Shown: positions 36,247 through 45,505 of the stretch, piece by piece
Layout: every line of letters begins with the position of its first letter
Position numbering within the stretch: position 1 is the stretch's first letter
Origin: an uncultured Cellvibrionales bacterium
GTDB lineage: Bacteria; Pseudomonadota; Gammaproteobacteria; Pseudomonadales; Cellvibrionaceae
NCBI GenBank assembly: GCA_913050115.1
Contig: CAJWZU010000004.1
Coordinates: forward strand, 1-64,000
Direction: 5' to 3'
DNA length: 64,000 nt
Translations under genes and position numbers: made by a program
The notes under the pieces: model-generated
The model's input: the letters and a program-made list of their open reading frames with translations, nothing else
The model's database searches: none
Told to the model about the DNA's origin: nothing

Positions 36247-39087
36247 ATGCTCAACAACACCCACCATCTCAGACGCGCAATCAGCGTTCATATTCGCGCT
36301 CGCAACACAATCGCAGCCGTCAATACCAGCCTGCTTATTTCGCTGGGAATAGCCAGCGGCAGCGCTTTAGCGCAGACCGATTCACAGGTTGACCGCCGTT
36401 TGGCCGAAAGGCCCATGCATTACGGCTGGGAGTGCCAACCACTGGGTGAAGACTGGGACTGCCATGAAAAACTCTTACCCGGTGCCGTTGGCAACCGCCC
36501 TATTATCGCCGGCGCAGCCGCAGCCCAACCTCAACAACATCATTTAGACTGGATACCGGAAGAGTTCCTCAGCGAAGATCAGCGCCAGCAACTCGACACC
36601 AACTGCTGCGGTGCCTATATAGAACCTACCCAGGATTACGAAGACGCCGAACTGGCGCCAGAAGATGCGCCCATGCGCGCCACGGCCGATAAGTCCGAAT
36701 ATTTAAACGAGACGGAAGCGGTGTTAGAAGGCGACGTTGCTATTACCCAAGGTTATCGTCAGTTGCATGCCGACAACATTAGCCTCAACCAAAGTACTGA
36801 ACAAGCGAGTCTAGAGGGCAGCGTTACTATTCGCGAGCCCGGCCTGCTACTGACCGGTGAGCGCGGCGACATTGATATGGCGGCCAACAATAGTAATCTG
36901 GACAGCGCTGAATTTGTTCTGCATCAAGCTCATATTCGCGGCAGCGCTGAAAAAATTGAAAAGCTCGGCGACAATATTGTTCTGCTTACTGACGGCGGCA
37001 TTACTAGCTGCGAACCCGCAAGCAATACTTGGTTTTTGAAAGCCTCTGAGATTGAGCTAGACCAAGAAGCTGCTGAGGGTACCGCCAAGCACGTGCGCCT
37101 TAAGATAAAAGACATACCAGTGTTTTACTTTCCGTACATGACCTTTCCAATTGGCGATGCGCGCAAAAGCGGTTTTCTCTATCCGGCTCTAGCCATTAGC
37201 GACAAAAATGGCTTCGAAGTCGCCGCACCTTACTACTTCAACTTAGCACCTAATTATGATGCCACATTAACACCACGTTACCTGAGCGAACGTGGTGTGG
37301 TGACCGAACTAGAAGCACGTCACCTATCAAAGCATTTTGCCACCACGGTTTCTGGCTCTTATCTCAGCAATGATAACGGTGGCGCCATTAGTGATGGCGA
37401 CCAACAGCTAATTGACGAGGGTTTGATAACCGAAGCCCAAGCCACCCCCTATGAAGATCAAGATCGCTGGCTAATTGACGTCGATCAACGCGGTGGTATG
37501 GGTGAGCGCTGGCGCACCGACATTGATTACACCGAAGTTAGCGACAAAGACTTCTTCCGCGATTTAGATACCCAGAGCATTGAGGTTAATAGCCAAACAC
37601 ACCTGCTACAGCGCGGTATGGCGGGTTATAGTTTCAATAACTGGACTACCCGTATTCGCGCGGAACAATACCAAACTGTCTCAACGGCAGCTGAGCAATA
37701 TCGTCTGCTACCGGCAATCGATTTAGATGGTCGCTATCGCTTTGGCGATATTGAAGTGAGCTTACTGAACGAATTTTCCAGCTTCGATCACAAAGACAAA
37801 GATGAAAATATCAATCGCATCACCGGTGATCGAGCTCGTGCAGATTATAAAATCGCCTGGGATAAACGCTGGGTATGGGGCCACTTCAAACCCGCCGTCG
37901 GCGGCAGCGCCCTACATTATCAGTTAGATGACAACAATCTAAAAGCAGGGGCCAATGATGCCCCGTCTGCGGCCGCCGGCATGGCCAGCTTAGACATGGG
38001 CTTGAACTTCGAACGCGACGGTAACCTTTTTGGCAGCAGCTATTTACAGACCTTTGAGCCGCGAGTGTTCTCCCTATATCGTGATTATGATGAAGATCAA
38101 ACTGAGTTTTACAATCTGACTAAGAACAATTCCGACATAGATTTCGATACCTCAGCCCCCAGCTTCAGCTACGGCCAATTGTTTCGCGACAGCCGCTTTG
38201 TCGGTGGCGACCGCATCGACGATGCCAACCAGACCTCGGTCGGCCTAACTACTCGCTTTATCAGCGCCGATAGCGGTGCCGAGCGCCTGCGTTTGAGCAT
38301 TGGTCAGATCTATTATCATCAAAACCGTCGAGCAAATCGTTCCTATTATGACAATTTTGATAACATTAGTGAATGTATTGAAAATACGAGCGCAAACAAG
38401 GAGATTGATTGTTTTAATAGTCGCACAGGTAACTCTGAAGTTGCGATCCAAATAGCAGGTAAGCTAACCGACAATTGGCGCCTCAGTTCAGATGTTTTAT
38501 TTGATCCTTACACTGATGACCTTTTAAATAGTGAATACGTTAAAAGTCGCTGCGAAAATAATTTAGGTGGTTGCTATGATGACAACACCAGCGAAATAAG
38601 CCGTGCCAGCATTGCCCTGCGCTATCTCGATGACGACTATCGCATATTTAATCTCGCCTATCGTTTTACCCGTAATGCTATGGTATTGGACAGCAGCGAC
38701 AGCAATAGCGATGGTGATGCTACCGATCTGATCGATGGCAATATCGAGCAACTCGACGCCTCGTTGATACTTCCCATTATCGGCAACTGGAACCTAATCG
38801 GTCGCAGCTTGTACGATATAAACTACGACCGGGAACTTGAGACCTTTGCTGGGTTCGAATATGACAGCTGCTGTTATAGATTCCGTCTGGTGGGTCGCAA
38901 GTGGCTCGACAACACTCTGCACACTCAGGTGCCTGATCAAGATCTTGAATACGATCAAGGTATTTTCTTTGAGATCCAGTTCAAGGGCTTGGGTAGCACC
39001 AGTAAAGAAGTAAGTAATATTCTCACTGACGGCATTCTCAATTACGACCGCCGAGAACAAGCCTTAAACGGCACCAACAATTTCTAA
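36247..39087 (+). CDS. lptD: LPS-assembly outer membrane protein LptD
   Basis: Outer-membrane beta-barrel that inserts lipopolysaccharide into the outer leaflet with LptE. It has 946 residues: signal sequence (about 1-42, cut after ALA-Q), an extra N-terminal segment with three Cys (WECQPLGEDWDC, NCCG), the OstA/LptA-like beta-jellyroll (about 150-270, DNISLNQSTEQASLEGSV) and the barrel. The conserved adjacent Cys pair near the C-terminus, YDSCCYRFRLVGR, needed for interdomain disulfides, is present. The leader contains a nested hairpin (GGCTGA/TCAGCC and GCCAG/CTGGC, 36160-36201). First gene of lptD-surA-pdxA-rsmA-apaH. Confidence 0.96.
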   Translation: MLNNTHHLRRAISVHIRARNTIAAVNTSLLISLGIASGSALAQTDSQVDRRLAERPMHYGWECQPLGEDWDCHEKLLPGAVGNRPIIAGAAAAQPQQHHLDWIPEEFLSEDQRQQLDTNCCGAYIEPTQDYEDAELAPEDAPMRATADKSEYLNETEAVLEGDVAITQGYRQLHADNISLNQSTEQASLEGSVTIREPGLLLTGERGDIDMAANNSNLDSAEFVLHQAHIRGSAEKIEKLGDNIVLLTDGGITSCEPASNTWFLKASEIELDQEAAEGTAKHVRLKIKDIPVFYFPYMTFPIGDARKSGFLYPALAISDKNGFEVAAPYYFNLAPNYDATLTPRYLSERGVVTELEARHLSKHFATTVSGSYLSNDNGGAISDGDQQLIDEGLITEAQATPYEDQDRWLIDVDQRGGMGERWRTDIDYTEVSDKDFFRDLDTQSIEVNSQTHLLQRGMAGYSFNNWTTRIRAEQYQTVSTAAEQYRLLPAIDLDGRYRFGDIEVSLLNEFSSFDHKDKDENINRITGDRARADYKIAWDKRWVWGHFKPAVGGSALHYQLDDNNLKAGANDAPSAAAGMASLDMGLNFERDGNLFGSSYLQTFEPRVFSLYRDYDEDQTEFYNLTKNNSDIDFDTSAPSFSYGQLFRDSRFVGGDRIDDANQTSVGLTTRFISADSGAERLRLSIGQIYYHQNRRANRSYYDNFDNISECIENTSANKEIDCFNSRTGNSEVAIQIAGKLTDNWRLSSDVLFDPYTDDLLNSEYVKSRCENNLGGCYDDNTSEISRASIALRYLDDDYRIFNLAYRFTRNAMVLDSSDSNSDGDATDLIDGNIEQLDASLILPIIGNWNLIGRSLYDINYDRELETFAGFEYDSCCYRFRLVGRKWLDNTLHTQVPDQDLEYDQGIFFEIQFKGLGSTSKEVSNILTDGILNYDRREQALNGTNNF

Positions 39088-39100
39088 GTAGATTGCGAAC

Positions 39101-40387
39101 ATGATAAATAAAAAGATTACCCGCTTTGTCGGTGTACTAGCACTTTTGAGCGGCAGCGCTCTCTTTACACTCTCAAGCCAAGCCGCCACTGTGCCGCTGG
39201 ACCGCATTGTTGCCGTGGTAGACAACGATGTGGTTCTAGAAAGCGAACTGATGTCCACCGCTCGGGATATTGTTAGGCAGTTACGCGCCAACGAAACACC
39301 ATTGCCACCACAGGAAGTGCTGCAAAGCCAAATATTGGAAAAGCTCATTCTCGATCGCCTGCAACTGTCGCGAGCCGAGCGTATCGGTGTGCAACCTAGC
39401 GATCAACAAGTGAACGCCACCATCGCGCAAGTCCAAAAAAGGCAGGGATTAAACGATTTACAGTTCCAGCAAAAGATGCAACAAGATGGCATGACACTGA
39501 CAGATTTACAGCACAAAGTGCGCCAAGAACTGACCATCAAACAGGTTCAGCAAGGCAATGTCAGCCGCCGTATCCGCATCACCAAACAAGAGGTTATCAA
39601 CTTCCTCGACTCCACCGAAGGCAAGTTTTGGAACTCTCCCGACTACCACCTCGGTCACATATTAATCCCCATGAGCGAGGGTGAAGAAGTCGCCAAAAAT
39701 AAGGTCAAAAGTTTACAGACTCAGTTAAAAAATGGCGCTGATTTTCGCAAATTAGCAATTTCCAACTCCTCGGGGCAATTCGCGTTGCAAGGTGGTGACC
39801 TAGGTTGGCGTAAAAATTCTCAGTTACCAGGATTATTTGCCGAGCAAGCTGCCACCTTAAGTAAGGGCGCTGTTAGCGAGCCTTTTAAAAGCGGTGCCGG
39901 TTTTCACCTGCTGAAACTCTACGATCAGCGCGGCGGCGGCGAGCAGCTGGTTGAACAAACCCACGTTAGCCATATTTTATTAGAGACATCGGCGATAATG
40001 ACCGACGAACAGGCCGTGAGCAAACTGAACAAAATGCGCCAAAAAATACTCTCTGGAACAGACTTTGCGTCTGAAGCCAAAGAGAATTCTGACGATATAG
40101 GTACTATGCTCAAAGGCGGTGATATGGGCTGGAGCAACCCCGGCATGTTTGTACCTGTATTTGAAAAAGTAATGGCCGACACCGCTATTGGCGATATCAG
40201 CGAACCCTTTAACACCCAGTTTGGTTGGCATATACTAAAAGTGGTCGATCGCCGCCAAGAAGATATGAGCGAAGACATGATTCGTAATCAGGCTCGCAAC
40301 CTTTTGCAAAGCCGCCGCTATCAAGAAGAACTACAAAGTTGGTTGCAAGAAATTCGTGCCAGCGCCTATGTCGAAGTAAAGCTATAA
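39101..40387 (+). CDS. surA: Periplasmic chaperone and peptidyl-prolyl isomerase SurA
   Basis: Escorts unfolded outer-membrane proteins, including LptD, across the periplasm. It has 428 residues: signal peptide (1-29, cut after SSQAA), the N-terminal chaperone domain with DRIVAVVDNDVVLESEL, two parvulin domains (about 183-280 and 290-390, each with the HILI/HILL and GGDLGW/GGDMGW motifs) and the C-terminal helix. Thirteen bases after lptD, so co-transcribed. Confidence 0.97.
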   Translation: MINKKITRFVGVLALLSGSALFTLSSQAATVPLDRIVAVVDNDVVLESELMSTARDIVRQLRANETPLPPQEVLQSQILEKLILDRLQLSRAERIGVQPSDQQVNATIAQVQKRQGLNDLQFQQKMQQDGMTLTDLQHKVRQELTIKQVQQGNVSRRIRITKQEVINFLDSTEGKFWNSPDYHLGHILIPMSEGEEVAKNKVKSLQTQLKNGADFRKLAISNSSGQFALQGGDLGWRKNSQLPGLFAEQAATLSKGAVSEPFKSGAGFHLLKLYDQRGGGEQLVEQTHVSHILLETSAIMTDEQAVSKLNKMRQKILSGTDFASEAKENSDDIGTMLKGGDMGWSNPGMFVPVFEKVMADTAIGDISEPFNTQFGWHILKVVDRRQEDMSEDMIRNQARNLLQSRRYQEELQSWLQEIRASAYVEVKL

Positions 40388-40405
40388 ATTATGCAATTAT
40401 AGGGC

Positions 40406-40434
40406 GATAGAGTATTCACCATAAATACTCTATC
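40406..40434 (+). terminator. Hairpin after surA
   Basis: An 11-bp perfect A/T-rich stem, GATAGAGTATT/AATACTCTATC, has a 7-base loop and a poor U tail (TATTTA). It starts 19 bases past the surA stop and may be only a partial terminator. Confidence 0.55.
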
Positions 40435-40495
40435 TATTTACCACACCCATGTGGCTCGGCGTTGTTCATCCTAGCCACCGATAGAAATCGTCGCC

Positions 40496-41536
40496 ATGAT
40501 AAATACCCCGCTTCGTATTGCCTTCACCCCTGGCGAACCCGCCGGTATCGGGCCAGACCTCGCTATTCAATTAGCTCAAATTACACATACACACGAAATT
40601 GTCGTTTTTGCCGACCCAGATCTGCTGCGCCTGCGCGCAGCTGATCTGCAATTGCCGCTAACCCTGCGTCAAGTGAATTGGCAGGGCCCGATACAAGCGA
40701 GCTCTGCCGGCGAGTTGAGTTACAGCCCTGTACCACTTAAAACGCCCTCTATTGCTGGCCAAATTAATAGCGATAACGGCGGCTATGTCCTCGATACGCT
40801 CGACGCCGCTTTAAAAGCTTGCTGTGACACGCGCTGCGCAGCGCTGGTGACAGGCCCTGTGCAAAAAAGCGCCATCAATGACTTTATTCAGGCCGGCGCA
40901 GCTTCACAGAAAAATAATATGCCCCTATTTAGTGGCCATACCGAATATTTAGCCGAGCATACTGGTACTGAAAAAGTAGTAATGATGCTCGCTACCGAAG
41001 GCCTTCGCGTATCGCTGGCGACCACACATTTGCCATTAAAAGATGTCGCTGCCGCCATCAACGAGCCGGAGCTCAGCCAAGTTATTCGCATTCTGGATAA
41101 AAGCCTGCGGCAACAATTTGGTATAGCAACGCCACGTATCTTAGTGTGCGGCCTCAACCCTCATGCGGGTGAAGGCGGACATATGGGCCGTGAAGAAATT
41201 GACATTATTGAACCGGCGCTGGTCAAACTGCGCCTTGAGGGCATCACTCTAATTGGCCCGCTACCCGCCGACACGCTATTCACCCCCAAATACCTCGATA
41301 ACGCCGATGCGGTATTGGCGATGTACCATGATCAGGGCCTGCCCGTGTTAAAATACAAAGGCTTTGGCGGTGCAGTGAATATTACCTTGGGATTACCAAT
41401 AATAAGAACCTCGGTCGATCACGGCACAGCACTGGACTTAGCGGGCACCGGCACTGCCAATTTGGGCAGTCTTAATACTGCACTTCACTACGCCATCTCA
41501 ATGGCTCTTTCACCCATAGCCCTTTCATCTAAGTAA
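40496..41536 (+). CDS. pdxA: 4-hydroxythreonine-4-phosphate dehydrogenase
   Basis: NAD-dependent step in pyridoxal 5'-phosphate synthesis. It has 346 residues, with [19 protein letters not shown] at the N-terminus, [12 protein letters not shown], the [13 protein letters not shown] zinc-ligand region (His about 149), [16 protein letters not shown] and [20 protein letters not shown] with metal-binding His. Complete. The next gene, rsmA, begins 7 bases after the stop. Confidence 0.97.
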   Translation: MINTPLRIAFTPGEPAGIGPDLAIQLAQITHTHEIVVFADPDLLRLRAADLQLPLTLRQVNWQGPIQASSAGELSYSPVPLKTPSIAGQINSDNGGYVLDTLDAALKACCDTRCAALVTGPVQKSAINDFIQAGAASQKNNMPLFSGHTEYLAEHTGTEKVVMMLATEGLRVSLATTHLPLKDVAAAINEPELSQVIRILDKSLRQQFGIATPRILVCGLNPHAGEGGHMGREEIDIIEPALVKLRLEGITLIGPLPADTLFTPKYLDNADAVLAMYHDQGLPVLKYKGFGGAVNITLGLPIIRTSVDHGTALDLAGTGTANLGSLNTALHYAISMALSPIALSSK

Positions 41537-41543
41537 GCAATTT

Positions 41544-42407
41544 ATGAACAACCGACGCAGTAACGGCAGAAATCAGGGTTCCTCTCAAGCCCACACTCAA
41601 AAAGGCGAACTCAGCCACAAGGCGCGCAAACGCTTCGGCCAGAATTTTTTACACGATGCGGGTATTATTGAAAGTATTGTACGCTCTATTCGCCCACAGG
41701 CTGACGACTGTTTAGTAGAAATTGGGCCGGGTAAAGGTGCTATTACCGAAGGCTTAATTGACGACTGCCACAGCCTGCATGTGGTGGAACTGGATCGCGA
41801 TTTAATTCCCTGGTTGGTGATTAAATTTGAGCGCCATCCACAGTTTAACATTCATCAGGCCGATGCTCTTAAATTCGACTTTGAGAGCATTATGGAAGAC
41901 GACAAGCCGCTGCGTATTGTCGGTAACTTGCCTTACAATATATCCACACCACTGATCTTCCATCTACTCAGCTACCACGAGCGGGTGCAAGACATGCACT
42001 TTATGCTGCAAAAAGAAGTGGTTAAACGCATGGCGGCACAGGCAAGCGAAAAAGCTTATGGTCGCCTAGGCATCATGGTGCAGTACTTTTGTAAGGTAGA
42101 ACATTTGTTTGACGTGCCGCCCGAATGCTTTGACCCCGCACCTAAAGTCGACTCGGCCATTGTTCGACTAATACCATATGACAAGTTGCCCTACCCCGCA
42201 GACGACTACAAAATATTTGATCGTTTAGTGAACACCGCTTTCCAACAGCGCCGCAAGACCCTGCGCAATACGCTCAAGCAGTTATTAACTGTAGAGCAAA
42301 TAGAACAGCTGACCATAGACACTAGTGTGCGCCCCGAAAATTTGAGCATGCAGGAGTTTGTTGAACTCAGCAATACCATCGGCCCAATGCTCGATCACGC
42401 AGAGTAA
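41544..42407 (+). CDS. rsmA: 16S rRNA dimethyladenosine transferase (KsgA)
   Basis: Dimethylates two adjacent adenosines at the 3' end of 16S rRNA, a late step in 30S assembly. It has 287 residues, with a slightly long basic N-terminal tail (about 1-27, NNRRSNGRNQGSSQAHTQKG) before KARKRFGQNFLHD. SAM motif EIGPGKGAITEGL (about 59-71), catalytic NLPYNISTPL (about 133-142) and the helical C-terminal domain follow. Two bases separate it from apaH; apaG, which usually lies between them, is missing. Confidence 0.97.
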   Translation: MNNRRSNGRNQGSSQAHTQKGELSHKARKRFGQNFLHDAGIIESIVRSIRPQADDCLVEIGPGKGAITEGLIDDCHSLHVVELDRDLIPWLVIKFERHPQFNIHQADALKFDFESIMEDDKPLRIVGNLPYNISTPLIFHLLSYHERVQDMHFMLQKEVVKRMAAQASEKAYGRLGIMVQYFCKVEHLFDVPPECFDPAPKVDSAIVRLIPYDKLPYPADDYKIFDRLVNTAFQQRRKTLRNTLKQLLTVEQIEQLTIDTSVRPENLSMQEFVELSNTIGPMLDHAE

Positions 42408-42409
42408 AT

Positions 42410-43228
42410 ATGGCCACCTATGCCATTGGCGATATTCAGGGCTGTTACCAACCCTTGGTATCGCTACTGCAACTAATTAACTTTGATCCTACTGAGGATC
42501 AACTCTGGCTTGCTGGCGACTTAATTAACCGCGGCCCAGAAACCCTGCAAACTCTACGCTTTATCACCCAGCTCGACCGCCAACATAACTGTATTAATGC
42601 CGTGCTCGGCAACCATGACCTGCATTTTTTAGCCGTAGCGCATGGTCATAAAAACCCCAGTCGCCTCGACACTCTTGACGAGCTACTCAATGCCCCCGAC
42701 CGTGCTGAATTAATGACATGGTTGCGCCAGTGCCCACTGATTCACAACGACAGTGACCTCGGCTACACCATGGTGCATGCGGGTATTGCCCCGCAGTGGT
42801 CAATATCAGAGAGCCTTGCGCGAGCCCGCGAGGTTGAAGAAGTATTACAATCAGAGGCATTGGATGACTTTCTCGCCAATATGTATGGCAATAAACCCAC
42901 TATTTGGCGCGAAGATTTAGACAGCTTTGATCGCTGGCGCTGCATTACCAATTATTTCACCCGCATGCGTTTTTGTGATGCCGATGGCCGCCTAGATTTA
43001 ACCTGCAAGACCGGTATTGACGAGACACCTGAGGGACTAGCCCCCTGGTTTTTACAACCGAACCGTGTCGCGAGTAAGAACAAAATACTATTTGGTCACT
43101 GGGCGGCATTGGAAGGTCATACCGGTACTGCAGAGAATGTTTTTGCACTGGATACCGGCTGCGTTTGGGGCGGTAAACTCAGCGCCTTAAGACTAGAGGA
43201 TGAGAGGTTATTTCAGGTCGATGGTTGA
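42410..43228 (+). CDS. apaH: Bis(5'-nucleosyl)-tetraphosphatase, symmetrical
   Basis: Hydrolyses Ap4A to two ADP. It has 272 residues of the calcineurin-like phosphoesterase family, with the metal motifs GDIQGCYQPL (residues 7-16), GDLINRGPET (about 37-46), GNHDLH (about 65-70), MVHAGI and GHWAALEGHTG. Complete. Last gene of the lptD operon, followed by a long A/T-rich hairpin. Confidence 0.97.
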   Translation: MATYAIGDIQGCYQPLVSLLQLINFDPTEDQLWLAGDLINRGPETLQTLRFITQLDRQHNCINAVLGNHDLHFLAVAHGHKNPSRLDTLDELLNAPDRAELMTWLRQCPLIHNDSDLGYTMVHAGIAPQWSISESLARAREVEEVLQSEALDDFLANMYGNKPTIWREDLDSFDRWRCITNYFTRMRFCDADGRLDLTCKTGIDETPEGLAPWFLQPNRVASKNKILFGHWAALEGHTGTAENVFALDTGCVWGGKLSALRLEDERLFQVDG

Positions 43229-43235
43229 TATAAAC

Positions 43236-43277
43236 GTCCAAAAAAACCACAGTGGTAAAGCTTTGGTTTTTTGGATG
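43236..43277 (+). terminator. Hairpin after apaH, probable terminator
   Basis: TCCAAAAAAACCA pairs imperfectly with TTGGTTTTTTGGA (43237-43249, 43263-43275), with a loop of about 13 bases. It is 8 bases past the stop. The T run lies inside the stem rather than after it, which makes it atypical. Confidence 0.55.
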
Positions 43278-43345
43278 TTGTCTCTTTAGCACTGCACAAT
43301 CAAGACACTCGCGTATCTCTAAGACGTTTAGCCTAGTGTTGCAAG

Positions 43346-44383
43346 TTACTCATAACCCTTCGGGTTATTGCTTTGCCAGCGCCAGGAATCAGCCACCATC
43401 CGCTCCAATCCCAATTCCGCCGTCCAGCCCAATTCATCGCGAGCCATAACAGGGTCGGCATAGCACTGGGCAATGTCGCCAGCGCGGCGCGGCATCACTT
43501 TATAGGGCACGCATACACCTGCGGCTTGCTCAAACGCTTTTACCATCTGCAGTACGGAATAACCCGAGCCGGTACCTAAGTTATAGGTCAAACAACAAGG
43601 CTGCTCGGTCATTAATTTATCCAACGCCTTAACATGGCCGATGGCCAGATCGACCACATGGATGTAATCGCGCACACCAGTACCGTCGATCGTGTCGTAA
43701 TCATCACCAAAAACACCCAACTGTTTGAGCTTTCCTACCGCTACTTGTGACACATAAGGCATTAAGTTATTGGGTGTTCCACTGGGGTCTTCGCCGATAA
43801 GACCGCTAATATGAGCGCCAACTGGATTAAAGTAGCGCAACAGGCACACCTTCCAGCCACTGTTAGGCACCTTGCAAACGTCGCGCAGTATATCCTCTAC
43901 CATTAACTTACTAGCGCCATAGGGGTTGGTGGTCGAGGTTGGGAAATCTTCGCTAATTGGCACACTTGCAGGGTCGCCATACACTGTGGCAGAGGAACTA
44001 AAAATCAGCCGCTCAACGCCACACTCCTGCATCACTTGGGCCAGCACCAGAGTCGCCGCAACATTATTTTGATAATAGCGCAGGGGTTGCGTCACCGATT
44101 CACCGACCGCCTTTAAACCGGCAAAATGTAGCACCCCTACAAAGTCGTAGCGCGAGAACACCTCGCGTAAAGCCTCGGCATTGCCAACATCCAGCGAGTA
44201 AAAAGGAATTTTTACTCCACTAATTGCGGCAACACGATCAAGAGAAATTTCGCGACTATTACAGAGGTTATCGACCACAACGGGCTGATAACCCGCCGCC
44301 AATAGTTCTATGCAAGTATGCGTGCCAATGTAGCCGGCGCCACCGGTCACCAATACAAATTTTTGAGCATTAGTATTTACCAC
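43346..44383 (-). CDS. galE: UDP-glucose 4-epimerase
   Basis: Interconverts UDP-glucose and UDP-galactose, for LPS or exopolysaccharide sugars. It is an extended SDR of about 345 residues with LVTGGAGYIGTHTCIELL (NAD-binding), SSSATVYGDP (catalytic Ser) and NPYGASKLMVEDIL (Tyr-x3-Lys). I start at GTG 44383, with AGGAG 8 bases upstream; the GTG at 44392 sits directly against that AGGAG and is unlikely. Convergent with apaH. No polysaccharide cluster adjoins it. Confidence 0.93.
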   Translation of the reverse strand: MVNTNAQKFVLVTGGAGYIGTHTCIELLAAGYQPVVVDNLCNSREISLDRVAAISGVKIPFYSLDVGNAEALREVFSRYDFVGVLHFAGLKAVGESVTQPLRYYQNNVAATLVLAQVMQECGVERLIFSSSATVYGDPASVPISEDFPTSTTNPYGASKLMVEDILRDVCKVPNSGWKVCLLRYFNPVGAHISGLIGEDPSGTPNNLMPYVSQVAVGKLKQLGVFGDDYDTIDGTGVRDYIHVVDLAIGHVKALDKLMTEQPCCLTYNLGTGSGYSVLQMVKAFEQAAGVCVPYKVMPRRAGDIAQCYADPVMARDELGWTAELGLERMVADSWRWQSNNPKGYE

Positions 44384-44656
44384 GCCTTTCACTCCTGAAT
44401 TAGATATATTATTTTATTATGGCATAAATAAATCTTAAAAATTATACGGGTTGTTTTTTTGTCATGGATAAAGAGCCTATAGCATAGAGAGTAAAATCGA
44501 AGTCATTAACGCTAAAGTAAATAAGGAATTCGGATGCATAAAAAAGTGCTATATGAGCACTAATCGAATGCATAATCCAAGCCAGATGGGCCCAACCTAT
44601 GAAAAGAGACAAAGAGCTTGCGCGGCCCAGTGAACAATAGCTGGCACAGTAAATTT

Positions 44657-45481
44657 TTATAGCGGCTGATACAAACGAATAAAACGGGCAAAGCGCGGCA
44701 GGCCTTGGTCAGTCAGACCATTGTATCTATAGGTGATTTTCGCCCCTATAACGGGAGGATCGTGGCGTTCGGCGTCTGTGAAGCCGCTGCCCACTTTAAA
44801 ATGAATGCCACTGGGCAGCACCACCCGCAGTGAGCCCATAGCGCCTAGGTATTTTCCCTTACCCGGCAAGTGCGCAACTACGACTCCTTCAGCGTCATCA
44901 TACTGCTTGAGTTTAATCAGGTCATCACTGCGACCGCCGCGATATAAACTGCTGCCCCGATGCAACATTAAACCTTCCGCGCCGCTGGTAACTACCGCCT
45001 TTAAATGTTCCATCAGTACAGCGGTCGAGGCAATTTTGTCTTGCTGAACAGCGACCAACCAAGTGATTTGCCTCGATTGCAGGAGGCTATTTAGCCGCGT
45101 TAGACGCTGGTCGAAAGAACCCTGTTCAGCGGGTAAATCAAACACCATAAAGCGCACTTGGCGCCAACGCGGATCGTCTTTATCGGCACTTTTTACCACA
45201 CTGGCTAGAGCCTGAAACTGCCCTCGGCCTAGCCATAACTCACCATCCATTGGTTGCTTAGGAAAATTCGCCACGAACCAGTCAGGTGTTAAAAATCGAT
45301 TACCGGCGCGCGACAATAATTGCTGCCCATCCCAATACGCACGATAGCCATCGTATTTTTCACTCACCCAGTAGTCGTTTAAATTCAGCTTATCAGAGTA
45401 GTTATTCGCCAGTATTAACGCTGCTGGCTCGGCCTGAGCAGTTCCAGTCAACAGTACCAACAACAGTAATAAAACAGCCAT
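44657..45481 (-). CDS. Secreted ATP-dependent DNA ligase (LigE-like)
   Basis: A minimal ATP-dependent DNA ligase of 274 residues with a signal peptide (residues 1-17, LLLLLVLLTGTAQA), placing it in the periplasm. Adenylation motif I is SEKYDGYRAYWDG (catalytic Lys about 42). Motif III (MVFDLP), motif IV (EGLMLHR) and motif V (LIKLKQYDD) follow, then a small OB-fold domain (about 185-274). Periplasmic Lig E proteins of Neisseria, Vibrio and relatives match this plan and are linked to extracellular DNA handling or uptake. It stands alone between galE and an EamA transporter. Confidence 0.9.
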   Translation of the reverse strand: MAVLLLLLVLLTGTAQAEPAALILANNYSDKLNLNDYWVSEKYDGYRAYWDGQQLLSRAGNRFLTPDWFVANFPKQPMDGELWLGRGQFQALASVVKSADKDDPRWRQVRFMVFDLPAEQGSFDQRLTRLNSLLQSRQITWLVAVQQDKIASTAVLMEHLKAVVTSGAEGLMLHRGSSLYRGGRSDDLIKLKQYDDAEGVVVAHLPGKGKYLGAMGSLRVVLPSGIHFKVGSGFTDAERHDPPVIGAKITYRYNGLTDQGLPRFARFIRLYQPL

Positions 45482-45505
45482 AGAGAATCCTTTCTCTAAA
45501 AAAAT

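Noticed and set aside
43346-43579. Plus-strand frames of 65-68 codons at the galE 3' end
   Set aside because: Antisense to conserved galE sequence and lacking ribosome sites.
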